Below are positions 1 through 7,803 of a stretch of 10,000 bases of DNA, one piece after another. The translations under genes and the position numbers were made by a program. This DNA is from Beroe ovata (taxonomy: Eukaryota; Ctenophora; Nuda; Beroida; Beroidae), in assembly GCA_946803715.1 (NCBI GenBank), contig CAMPET010000088.1, positions 212,102 to 222,101 of the forward strand, read 5' to 3'. Under the pieces are notes generated by a model that was not told the origin of the DNA, did no database searches, and saw nothing but the letters and a program-made list of their open reading frames with translations. Numbering within the stretch: the stretch's first letter is position 1; each line of letters opens with the position of its first letter.

Positions 1-153
1 TTTGATAAGAAGTCTGTAATGTGGTACAGTGTCAAATGCCTTCATAAAGTCAAAATACAGTAAGTCAACAGGTAAGCCTTCTTCTTGCATATTAATTATT
101 GTATCAACAGTCTCTAACAGGTTAGATAGACAAGACTTTCTAGGGATGAAACC
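1..153 (-). pseudogene. Reverse transcriptase fragment of the retrotransposon (partial ORF2)
   Basis: Fifty-one codons run open from 153 to 1 on the minus strand and continue past the window edge. They start GFIPRKSCLSNLL, the motif just ahead of the palm in CR1-type RTs (usually QxGFRxxxSxxxxL). They contain LLYFDFMKAFDTVPH, which is RT motif A with the first catalytic aspartate (the D of DFMKAFD). Immediately upstream in frame is a TAG at 156-154, where an intact element would carry the codons for QY or QH. The frame therefore does not connect to the endonuclease ORF at 587. RT motif A is convincing; later motifs such as the YADD-type box lie outside the window. Confidence 0.87.
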
Positions 154-185
154 CTAGAATGAAACCTACTAATGAAACACCCATC
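147..185. repeat. Short 13-bp imperfect tandem triplication at the RT breakpoint
   Basis: Three successive 13-base units begin ATGAAACCC, ATGAAACCT and ATGAAACAC. The first belongs to the coding sequence of the RT fragment (its minus strand encodes GFIP). The other two lie outside it. The repeat therefore marks the boundary at which RT coding sequence stops, as expected from slippage or end-joining at a rearrangement junction. Confidence 0.6.
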
Positions 186-586
186 TATCTGCAACATGAA
201 TCAGCGCAGCTCGGCGCGGCTTGAAAGAAGGTATAAAAACATTAAATTGAACTATTTCGTAAACTAGCTGGTATTGTAGGATTTCACCCTACCCTTGCTG
301 GCGGGATTTTATCCCTGGCAAGGGTAGGGGGAAATTTAGCAGGTTACGCGCATTACGCGCCGCGGCTCAATTATGCCTACTCTGTGTACTTTTTACGCAC
401 GGCTTGCGCAAAATTCAAAGGGTCTTCTTGAAAGAGACGGAGGACGCTCAACAAAACTCGAATGGCTGTCAGGATGTAACTCAATAGCGAATGGCTCCAA
501 CATTCTGCAGTTTCCGTGTAGATCATCTTCTAGTGGGACACTCTACTCACTAACGATTTGATAGACAAGAAAATACGTGAATTGGA
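154..586. other. Sequence interrupting ORF2; no gene recognised
   Basis: This 433-bp interval lies where about 145 codons of the RT N-terminal region would be expected in an intact element. The minus strand shows no recognisable RT motif here. It holds a GC-rich patch near 204-222, the hairpin repeat at 274-331, a second CG-rich patch around 346-366, and about 220 bp of unassigned sequence. A plus-strand frame of 62 codons (373-561) has no recognisable domain and I do not call it a gene. Replacement of RT sequence by one or more small repeat insertions is the likeliest reading. Confidence 0.55.
274..331 (+). repeat. Hairpin/MITE-like repeat, truncated copy
   Basis: It starts TTGTAGGATTTCACCCT and holds two perfect 12-base inverted arms, CCCTACCCTTGC (288-299) and GCAAGGGTAGGG (318-329), around a core GCGGGATTTTATCCC (301-315). 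The same start and core occur on the minus strand of 3343-3470, so the two are family members. This copy lacks the right-hand terminal inverted repeat: after the arm it runs into GGGAAATTTAGC instead of the expected AATCCTACAA. Confidence 0.75.
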
Positions 587-1891
587 TTAGAATAATGATT
601 TGAGATCACTATACAATTTAGAATTNGTACGAGAGCCATCAGGCTTTACCAGGGTGGTAACAATGTCTTTCACTTTATTCTGAGATCTTAAGTAAGAAAA
701 GAAGGCTCGAGAATTATACTTTAAATGCTTAGTTATCCTCTTTTCATACTTGACACGAGCCTCACACTGTAATTTCTCGAAATCGTGCTGCGTTTTGACA
801 GCAATATTCCAGTTCTCAATAGTTGGACTAATATCAAACACATTCCATGCCTTATTTTTCACTCTGATTGCTCTTTTAAGAGATCTTGTAGCCCACGGAG
901 AATTGTAGTTAGAGTCAATATTACTTACGTTTTGAATCAACGGTATCTTATCAGACAAAGTGTTTAAATTGCTCATAATTTTAGAAAAAATGTCATTTAA
1001 AGAAGCATCACTGCCCATCTCAGTAGTCCATTCAAACTCTTCTGACAGCTTAAGGATTTCTTCTCTTGAGACTTGTGCCCATCTTCGCCTTTTCTCCTTG
1101 GAAACCTTTGGTTCTTCAATGTTTGTTGAATGTGAGACGTTAAGCTCAGTTGAAAGTGTAACATGATCACTTCTACCCAAGGGAGGACCCGTTTTGAAAT
1201 CATTTACCAAACTATCCTCTGTGAAAAGTAATTGATCTAGCAAACTGTGACTTATTTCACCAGTGACCTTGTTCAACCTCTGACGAGTGATCTCAGAGGT
1301 GAGGAGCCAAGATAGACCATGCTTGTGGATTAAGTCTAAATAACCCTGCTGTCGAAATATCACCTCATTCGTTGAGTCAGTTGGGAGCTCCTTGATAGTT
1401 CCAGACAGCCATGAGACAAGGTTCAGGTTGAAGTCGCCATAGCAGAACTTAGCAATACATGATTTGTCACTGAGAATACTTTCAAGAAAACTGAGAAGCT
1501 GCATATCCTGCTTCTTGTTGAGTGAAGGGGATCTGTAAATGCATGATACCAAGATTTTTCCCATGTCACTCTCTAAGCAAACTGCAATTGAGTCTGGTCC
1601 AGTGATATAATTATGGGTGGTGATATCATTGTGAACGAAGATGGCTGAGCCACCACCCTCACTTACCAGCTTGCTGCTGGCACTTCGGTCTAACTTGAAC
1701 TTTCTATCTCCCCTGAATAAACTGTATCCTGGTAGGTTGCATTCAGCACTAGTTAAGTCTTCATTGAAATGGGTCTCAGTGATGCATATGATATCATAGT
1801 GTTGGCTAGACAGCATGAGCTTGAGTTCTGTCATCTTGTTCGTGAAACCACATGCATTGGTGTAAAACACATTCAGGGTAGACTTTTTCAC
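587..1891 (-). pseudogene. ORF2 5' portion: AP endonuclease of a non-LTR retrotransposon, RT missing
   Basis: A 434-residue open frame. Residues 1 to about 250 form an apurinic/apyrimidinic-type endonuclease (exonuclease-endonuclease-phosphatase fold), which nicks target DNA to prime reverse transcription. Visible landmarks are Asn12 (YTNACGF), Glu39 (CITETHF), Tyr119-Arg120 (IYRSPS), Asp153 and Asn155 (YGDFN), Asp219 (LLDQLLF) and Ser241-Asp242-His243 (GRSDH), the full expected catalytic set. Residues about 270-420 are the basic linker of CR1-type ORF2 (SPWATRSLKRAI; SRAFFSYLRSQ), ending at PDGSR just where RT should begin; a stop follows at 587. The first codon is GTG at 1891, not a normal eukaryotic start. 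The frame extends upstream without an ATG to a stop at 1993-1991 and overlaps the end of ORF1. The first in-frame ATG is Met20, past Asn12. An N at 626 leaves one residue undetermined. Confidence 0.85.
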
Positions 1892-1911
1892 AGCACGCTT
1901 AGTCCCTAAAT

Positions 1912-3063
1912 TTATTTCTGTTGTTTTGAGACCATTTGAGCAGGCTTTAACCTGTTCCTGCGCTCCTGGCGCATCAGAAAATTCATGTGTCTATCAGATC
2001 TACATAGATCAGGGTTGATCCATATACTTGTACTTTCAACATGATACCCTCTTCCATAGTCATGCCAATATTTGGCAGTTTCTTCATCTTTGAGAACCAC
2101 AACCAGTGGTCTGGGCATTGGAATGCCGTCCTTGTTTTTCAAGGAAGCACCAGTCCTAAAACAAGCTTTAATATCTTTGAAGTCAATACCCAGTTCTTCA
2201 CATAAGAATGCAATATCCTTATCTTTTCTTTCTCTGCCACTGAGAGTTGCTTTGGGCTCTGGGATGTGGTTGATAATGACGTTGCATTTGCGCTTCTCCC
2301 TCTCAAGCTGGTCATTGTCCATTTTCCTACAGACTTCTCCAATCACTACTGTTGATGCAGTAGCTTCCTTTACATCATCTATTATTTTCTTCTGAACTTC
2401 TCTAGTTTTTCCAACAGTGACTTCAGCAAAAGTTTTCACTGACTCATTAGTCTTTTTTGCCACTTCTTCAACTAGTCCTTTTGTGGCTTTGACAATTGCT
2501 TGTTGAGTAGCAGATTCCACTAAATCTTTCATGCTAGTAGAACACACCTGCTCCAGTTCTTCTTTAATGATGGCTCTATAATCCACCTTTTCATCTCTAC
2601 AAAAAGAAGGCTTGAAACAGCGGAAACACTTCCAGGAAGATAGTGAGTCTATAGAAGTCTGATTGAGGCCACTAAGTCCAACACAATCACTATGAAATTG
2701 TTGCTGACAGGAGTGACAGGAAATCTTTAAAGAACCAGTAACAGTTCTCAGGCATGGACACCTCTTACATTCATAGGGGGCCTTCTTCCCATTAGGTGAT
2801 TTTGTTGAGGGTGACCTACAGCCATAGGACTTCCTGAACTTCCTTTTCAAGGTGCTTGATGGCTCAGAAAATATTTCTTCAGGACAGGAATTCTCATCAT
2901 TTCCAGAAATACAACCATTGAAATCTGAGAGAGATACATTAGTAGGTGAGTGAGGATTGGGATGAGCTGTTATGCAGGTAGTTGTGATGTGATCATTTGC
3001 AGAGTTGCTTTGTGTAGTGCTTGAGGGAGTGATGATGCTTTGGTTCAGTGAATCCATGATCAT
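1912..3063 (-). CDS. Retrotransposon ORF1: PHD finger, helical region and L1-like RRM
   Basis: A complete 383-codon frame starting MIMDSLNQ (ATG at 3063; a second ATG two codons later) and ending TAA at 1914. Residues 1-94 are Ser/Thr/Asn-rich and probably disordered, with a basic patch at 73-94. Residues 99-149 form a PHD-type zinc finger with ligands C99/C102, C116/C119, H124/C127 and C146/C149 and a Trp (W144) before the last pair. Residues about 160-258 look helical and may form a coiled coil for multimerisation. Residues 259-350 (CNVIINHIPEP through SIWINPDL) resemble the RRM of L1-type ORF1 proteins, followed by a basic tail (RQERRNRLK). By analogy it binds the element's RNA in an RNP. 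ORF2 follows after 20 bases in another frame. The open frame implies little decay. Confidence 0.87.
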   Translation of the reverse strand: MIMDSLNQSIITPSSTTQSNSANDHITTTCITAHPNPHSPTNVSLSDFNGCISGNDENSCPEEIFSEPSSTLKRKFRKSYGCRSPSTKSPNGKKAPYECKRCPCLRTVTGSLKISCHSCQQQFHSDCVGLSGLNQTSIDSLSSWKCFRCFKPSFCRDEKVDYRAIIKEELEQVCSTSMKDLVESATQQAIVKATKGLVEEVAKKTNESVKTFAEVTVGKTREVQKKIIDDVKEATASTVVIGEVCRKMDNDQLEREKRKCNVIINHIPEPKATLSGRERKDKDIAFLCEELGIDFKDIKACFRTGASLKNKDGIPMPRPLVVVLKDEETAKYWHDYGRGYHVESTSIWINPDLCRSDRHMNFLMRQERRNRLKPAQMVSKQQK

Positions 3064-3342
3064 TCAGTGCCAAGTTGAAACTCGAATTCCAACTCGATTC
3101 AAATTAAATATAGACTGTGGAGGCACGTGATAAAATATTGTCGGGCAATGCCGAACCGCGGTGAACCGCTGACATGATGCAATAATAATTAATAATTATA
3201 AGTTTGCGCGCGCGAAACGAAATTCACGATCGATATAAGCCAAAATAAAAACCAGTTTTAGCGTTTGATGCATCATGACAGATATGATGAAGGCGCGGGT
3301 GCGCGCTCAGCTCCGCTGTCCGCGCGCAATTCAAAAAATTCA
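3064..3342 (-). other. Probable 5' untranslated/flanking region of the retrotransposon
   Basis: No coding potential is evident. Going away from ORF1 the sequence contains an E-box-like CACGTG (3124-3129), an AT-rich patch near 3180-3200, a run of alternating GC (GCGCGCGC near 3206) and a further GC-rich stretch at 3292-3329 just before the hairpin repeat. Some of this is likely the 5' UTR and internal promoter of the element, but its true 5' end could not be set. Confidence 0.4.
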
Positions 3343-3470
3343 TTGTAGGATTTTACCCTATTGTCGGTGCGGCGCGCGATTTCAATCCGCCCCGGCCCCG
3401 ACCCTTGCCAGGGCCAGGGCCGGGATAAAATCCCGCTGCAACGCAGCAAGGGAAGGGTGAAATCCTACAA
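3343..3470 (-). mobile_element. 128-bp MITE-like element with terminal inverted repeats
   Basis: The ends are inverted repeats: the left end reads TTGTAGGATTTTACCCT and the right end, on the opposite strand, TTGTAGGATTTCACCCT (16 of 17 identical). The GC-rich interior contains CCCTTGCC and the core GGGATAAAATCCCGC, which is the reverse complement of the core in the copy at 274-331. There is no coding capacity, so any movement would need a transposase from elsewhere. I cannot identify a clear target-site duplication (left flank AATTCA, right flank GAAATT). It sits just upstream of the retrotransposon's ORF1 and is oriented opposite to the other copy. Confidence 0.72.
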
Positions 3471-4004
3471 GAAATTTAGAAACAGTGGACATCCGGCAAG
3501 GCGGCGCGCGTGCATAATAAAGCGCAGTAGGTCAGATGATCATGAAATCTGACAATCAAATTTGAATAAGAGGCGGGGGGCCGGTGCGGGCATGCGCAAC
3601 AATACGATTAGTACGATTAGACTAGCGATGACGAATTTCAGTTTTACTAAGAGTTTGGATGTAAATATCAATGATGATAATGATATTCAATTTCAATACC
3701 ACATTACCACGATTATCAATGTCATTCATCATTGATCAAATATGAAAATCACCGAACTTGAACTTGAAGTAGAAAACACTAGCACTAGGAGTAGGACTAG
3801 TAGTTGGAAGTATATTACTGGAACTAGAACTTGGAGAATATAAATACCAGAGCTAACTTCAAACAGCATTACCAATATCATTCATCTTCTTAATCATATC
3901 TCTTTCTCGACAAAATTAAGCATTTTAAGTGTCTTTCTCTGAGTTGCTGTCCTTAAAAGTCTGAAGTCGCGCTGCCACTTTGTTCAGAATATGCTTGTCC
4001 ACAG
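3471..4004. other. Non-coding interval with decayed local repeats
   Basis: No gene recognised. The first 130 bp are GC-rich in patches (3496-3510, 3571-3597). The rest is AT-rich. Two stretches resemble each other: CATTACCACGATTATCAATG (about 3703-3722) and CATTACCAATATCATTCATC (about 3867-3886), both followed by more ATCATT-type sequence. Between them, CTTGAACTTGAAG and CTAGCACTAGGAGTAGGACT are short imperfect direct repeats. No upstream exon of the folate enzyme that starts at about 4005 is visible here. Confidence 0.5.
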
Positions 4005-4484
4005 CTCGTGNAAAGGCTGCTCGAGAAATAGGAATCAATGCTGATCACATAAAACTGAGTAATGAAGCAACTGAGGTGAAGGTAGGTTCATGAATAAAAG
4101 TTTGATTCTGCCTCTCTTACTGAGATCAAGTAGATCAAGTCAAACAAAGATACTTATATCTTTTATAAATAGGTCATTAACACACTGGAAGCTCTTAACA
4201 AAGACAAGAATGTGCATGGAATTATCCTCCAACTACCACTTGATTCTATCCATGTGATCAATGAGAGCTTATGCACCAATACAATAGCTATCTCCAAAGA
4301 TGTGGATGGGTAAGTTATGTCTTTGATAAAATCTCGTGATATTCTTCATCACATTCCACTTTAACTAACTATTGAATGATCACTTTCAGATTAACTGAGA
4401 TGAACAGAGCTGGCTTATCTTCTGGAGTTGACTGTATTATACCCTGTACACCAAAAGGGTGTCTTCACTTGATCAATTCTACAG
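4005..4484 (+). CDS. MTHFD1-like: MTHFD1-type methylenetetrahydrofolate dehydrogenase/cyclohydrolase, three internal exons (partial)
   Basis: Three exons join in frame: 4005-4081, 4173-4309 and 4390-4484, separated by 91- and 80-bp GT-AG introns. Donors are GTAGGT, GTAAGT and, leaving the last exon, GTAAGC. Together they give about 102 residues of the FolD/MTHFD domain, which interconverts methylene-, methenyl- and formyl-tetrahydrofolate using NAD(P). Landmarks are KAAREIGI, VHGIILQLPLD (folate-site Gln), SKDVDGLTEMN (active-site Asp) and CIIPCTPKGCLHLI; the last is closer to MTHFD1 than to MTHFD2, as I recall those proteins. The split Gly of DVDG|L is rebuilt exactly across intron 2. The position of the catalytic Lys (YxxxK) is an Arg codon (4007-4009). 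The first exon's left edge is uncertain (cag at 4002-4004, or 3985-3987), and an N at 4011 hides one residue. The exon for the NAD(P)-binding VVGRS segment, due after 4485, was not found. Possibly a pseudogene fragment. Confidence 0.82.
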
Positions 4485-5507
4485 GTAAGCTATTGCTAAT
4501 ACAAATTTGAGAGTCAGAGCTCAATATTGCATTGATATTATGGCGAAGTAAAACACCATGACCTTTATTAGAACAGGAATATTTGTTACCTAGCATTGAT
4601 AAATTCAATTCATGCTTCCAATTGATGCCTTCAACTAGCATCATCAGATATTTAAGAATGAGAATTGTTAATCATATTATAAACATCAAGTATAAAGATG
4701 AAGAAAGAATATAATCGTATCCAACTGTGAAAGTTATGAAACAAATTAGGTTCATGATTCTCACCAAAGATCTATCATGGAGATGGATGATGATTTTTGA
4801 AATGGTCCACTGTTCATAATTAATCAAATTTGAAGCGACGCCGTAGTTCATTTTCGTTTTCATGATTAATCCATCATTATAGCAATCGACGAATCAAAGT
4901 AAACCATTTATTAGTAATATCTTATCAATTTTGTATGTCTAGTTGCTACTGACTATCTACACAATTCCTCTACATCATCAGTAATTAGTGGGATTAGTAA
5001 AGAATTTTCAAACCATTGAATGCCAATCTACAACCCATACCACTCATAGTATCATGAAATAAGGAAAGCCAAAGAAAAACTCAACAAAACATGATAAAAA
5101 CTGCAAAAACTGACATAAGATCAACGTAATAAAGTTAAACATCATAATCAGTACCTTTAACATACGTATTGAAAGAGAGTTATCTAAAATATAGTCGATA
5201 ATATTCAAAAATATTACGTGCTCAAATCGGCAAACCCAACATCTGTCTCAGAAAGAAGTGGTTTCACAGGTTAATATGAAAGAAATACAAAATCCATTGT
5301 ATGTACCTATTTAAACCATCTCCTAGCCATATAACTGTCCCTTCGCTAAGATATATTCTCAGATGAACACACACTTCTTCTATGTGGGAGAGTTTGGTTG
5401 CCTATCACATGCCGTATCTGTGGAGAATACACTACAACTGCAGCACACTACTGATATATATATCCGTGCTATGCGAGACGCCTAGTAAAAACATGCAGAT
5501 ATAGGTT
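4485..5507. other. AT-rich non-coding interval between convergent genes
   Basis: No exon of either neighbour was recognised. In particular no sequence encoding the VVxGRSxxVGxP motif follows the folate-enzyme exons. A minus-strand 63-codon frame at 4863-4672 has no domain features and AT-rich composition, so it is not called. For the sulfotransferase-like gene, whose stop is at 5510-5508, a minus-strand AATAAA polyadenylation-type signal occurs at 4912-4907, about 600 bases past the stop. That makes it possible but not compelling as the 3' end. Confidence 0.5.
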
Positions 5508-7259
5508 TCACGAGGTGGTGGTTGTGACATCTGACAGGTAATTCTCCCACGAGTTGGGGAAATTCTGAACAACGTAGTCGTCCCCCTCTATCTCAATGCC
5601 GAACTCCTCCCTTGCAATCTTCTTTGCCCACTTGAACGTGCCCTCCGATACATTTCCGTCCCTATTTGCCAGTCTGTCCCTGCTGAAAGGACTATTTTTC
5701 TGGGAGTCCTTCTCCAGAGCACTCAGCGCAGTGGGAACGTGTTCCTTGCCGATACCGATGTCCCGTAACAAGCTCTCACAGAACACCTCCTTATTTCCGA
5801 GCAGCGACTCGTAGCTGTACGATTTGATCTCTTTCCTCTGCTCTGCCTCCAGGTAGAATGGGTGCATCTGACTGATGATCTCGTATAGGAGCTTCTTGTC
5901 ACAACCCCGCTTCCCCACCCTATCCCATATAGCTCTGTACTTGACCGGGTAGTATCTGAGGAGGAGGTCAGCTATCAGCCACAGGTACCCGGGACCGAAC
6001 AGCCGTTTGAAGGAGGTCAGGGTGGGTCTGAGGGCCCGGTAGAGGAATATTTCCCGAGTCCCGGGTAGTGCTAGGTGGACGAGGTGAAGGAATGAGGCAG
6101 TCGCAACTCCGTGTATTTTCATGAAGTAGAGTTTGTTAGGGTCCTTGGCGAGCAACAACAAGACAGTCCTGATCATCTCAAAGTACTCTGTGCACTCCGA
6201 GTTTACAGGCCGGTCCTGCTCGTTGAAGCGGGCAGCGATGTCCAGCACTGCGAAGGGCTCCGAGATGACCACACACTGCTGTGCCCTGTAGACCATGGAT
6301 GTGACAAGGGTCGAGCCACACCGGCCAATGTTGTAGAGGAGGGTGATGTTACTGCCGTCACGGCCAGCCGCCTTCTGACGCATGTATCTGAGGGGGAGGT
6401 AGCAGGGGGGTTGAGAGAGGGGTTTCAGAGGGGAAGGGGAGGAGTTTCAAAATAAGCTGAATAGGAAGGGAGGGATAATGTTCCATTTTAAGAGCAGCAG
6501 CCTCACCTGAAGACTGCCTCGTGAGTTGCAGTCATGACCTCGATAGTTGACTCATGCTGAATGTAGAAGAAGAAGGGATGCTTGTCCATGTCGTAGAGAT
6601 CCACTCCTGGACGTGTCCGAACAAAGATGAAGTGTTTCTCGTTCACACCATACAGAGTGATATCCTCCTCCTCAATTACACTGATATCCTTCACTCCACG
6701 GAACCTGGGGAGATAGCCAGCACTCACATACACATAGATCAGCTGCAGAATATAGAGTAGTGGACCTGCACAACTGCATTAGACTAGCGCATGGTCAAAG
6801 TGGCAAACGGACCTACGCCTGGGCATATTGTATGGCTTCTTCTACCTTTTCAAGAACATTTCGATGCCGTTAGCTTGCGTAATGTGCTCCTTCAAGTCCA
6901 TGATGACGTCATAACACAGCAGCCCATCTTCTCTGAAATCTTCTGTTCTACGCGGGGAGTATGATATAGTAGATAATTCGCAGTTTGTGACAAGGTTGAT
7001 ATGATAGTGCTTGATATTGCACTGAAAGTTACGATCACTATAATAAATCGGAGCAACATATTGTGTCTCATTGATACCCGAACTGGTTTGAAACACCCAC
7101 ATTACTATAGCTGTAACAGTTGTAACAGTGTTACTATACTTACGATTACCTTGGTCCGTTGATAACGTCGAGAGATTTCTGCACTACTTTGGAGAAGACA
7201 AGTCGTGTTGGCGTCAGACACGCCATCTTCATGATGTTAACCATGCCCAGCATCGCGCC
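5508..7259 (-). CDS. Sulfotransferase-like P-loop protein, at least four exons
   Basis: Minus-strand exons 7259-7150, 7082-6846, 6773-6507 and 6387-5508 join with every intron in phase 2 (67, 72 and 119 bp). From the ATG at 7253 they give 495 residues ending at TGA 5510. The C-terminal domain (about 217-490) looks PAPS-dependent: NIGRCGSTL (residues 222-230) is the 5'-phosphosulfate loop, R320 and S328 (YRALRPTLTSF) have the eight-residue spacing of the 3'-phosphate site, and K293/H295 (MKIHG) resemble the SULT catalytic KTH. It would move sulfate from PAPS to an unknown acceptor. Residues 115-137 (CAGPLLYILQLIYVYVSAGY) are hydrophobic, possibly membrane-associated. Residues about 140-200 (VNEKHFIFVRTRPGVDLYD; HPFFFYIQ) form a conserved-looking module that I associate with uncharacterised invertebrate sulfotransferase-like proteins, from memory only. 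The exon at 7259 has an acceptor (TTTTTCATCATAG), so an upstream exon may exist. Acceptors at 7083 and 6774 were picked to keep the frame. Confidence 0.78.
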
Positions 7260-7803
7260 CTATGATGAAAAATGCAACTGTTAACAACAGTGTTATCGGT
7301 GCGTGTTAACACTGACTGACAACAGCACAAACGGAACATGAACAATCGCCCAAGCCTGACTCATTCGAAAACAAAACAACTCAATTGAAGTTGCTGGTGT
7401 ATCTGTGTGTGTGTATTGTTGAAGAATGTTTCTATCAACTATTATCATCCAACCGGAGTTGAATCTGCTTCGTCACGTGACTCATGTAACAATGTTTCAT
7501 TGGTCTGGGACCTACAAGCAGTCATAAAGTTATAGGCAAAGCTGTGTTGAATACAAGACGCGAGCTAGGTTTTGAAAACACAATATTTTATTGTACACGA
7601 TGATAAAAGATTGAAAGTGAAAACAAGTGCAGCGCTTTCGCGATTGAATCTCACACTATTCTTCCGAACTGTGTTATTGTTCAACAGGGCGCTGTGTAAT
7701 GATTATACAAACAATAGGCGCTTAAATTGGTGGAAACTGGAAGAGCACCACAGCCCACCCCTTCATAGAAGTTCAAATCTATTTCCCATATGGAGGATAA
7801 GAT
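7260..7803. other. Upstream region of the sulfotransferase-like gene, no exon recognised
   Basis: Mostly AT-rich and non-coding. It begins with an acceptor-like pyrimidine tract on the minus strand (7276-7260), so it may start with an intron. No good minus-strand donor or upstream coding exon was recognised. Repeated GTTAAC/AACAGT words occur at 7278-7311, and there is a short TG run near 7404-7415. The region ends at the minisatellite. A plus-strand 107-codon frame (7572-7895) runs into the satellite and has no domain signature. Confidence 0.45.
7472..7503 (-). promoter_or_regulatory. Candidate proximal regulatory cluster: CCAAT, AP-1-like site and E-box
   Basis: Read on the minus strand there is a CCAAT box (7503-7499), then TGAGTCA (7484-7478, an AP-1-type site), overlapping GTCACGTGAC (7481-7472, a perfect palindrome with a CACGTG E-box, the bHLH-type core). 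The cluster lies about 220-250 bases upstream of the first ATG of the sulfotransferase-like gene and in the right orientation for a CCAAT box. Single short motifs occur by chance; three within 32 bp at this place are suggestive only. Confidence 0.33.

Larger units (their letters stand above)
1..3063 (-). mobile_element. CR1/L2-like non-LTR retrotransposon, RT region broken
   Basis: Reading the minus strand from about 3063 down to 1, the order is ORF1 (PHD finger, helical region, RRM), ORF2 endonuclease, then a piece of reverse transcriptase. This is the layout of CR1/L2-type LINEs, which nick the target with an AP endonuclease and copy their RNA at the nick. ORF1 and the endonuclease are free of frameshifts over about 2.4 kb, which suggests fairly recent insertion. 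The RT is not intact: the stretch between the endonuclease linker (ending 587) and the surviving RT piece (153-1) does not encode the usual RT N-terminal half and contains foreign-looking sequence. The 3' end lies beyond the window. The 5' end is somewhere upstream of 3063; no target-site duplication could be recognised. As it stands the copy should be unable to move by itself. Confidence 0.88.

Noticed and set aside
373-561. 62-codon plus-strand open frame
   Set aside because: Short, no domain, lies in the repeat-derived interval that interrupts ORF2.
2072-2395. 107-codon plus-strand frame
   Set aside because: Antisense shadow of retrotransposon ORF1; low-complexity Ser/Leu composition.
4672-4863. 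63-codon minus-strand frame with hydrophobic stretches
   Set aside because: AT-rich intergenic DNA readily yields Ile/Leu/Tyr-rich frames; no homology or splice context seen.
4485-5507. Further MTHFD exons downstream of 4484
   Set aside because: I looked for sequence encoding the VVxGRSxxVGxP motif after the GTAAGC donor and did not find it, so the gene model stops at 4484.
6111-6455. 114-codon plus-strand frame opposite the sulfotransferase-like exon
   Set aside because: Antisense shadow of a well-supported exon; it also crosses that gene's intron boundary.
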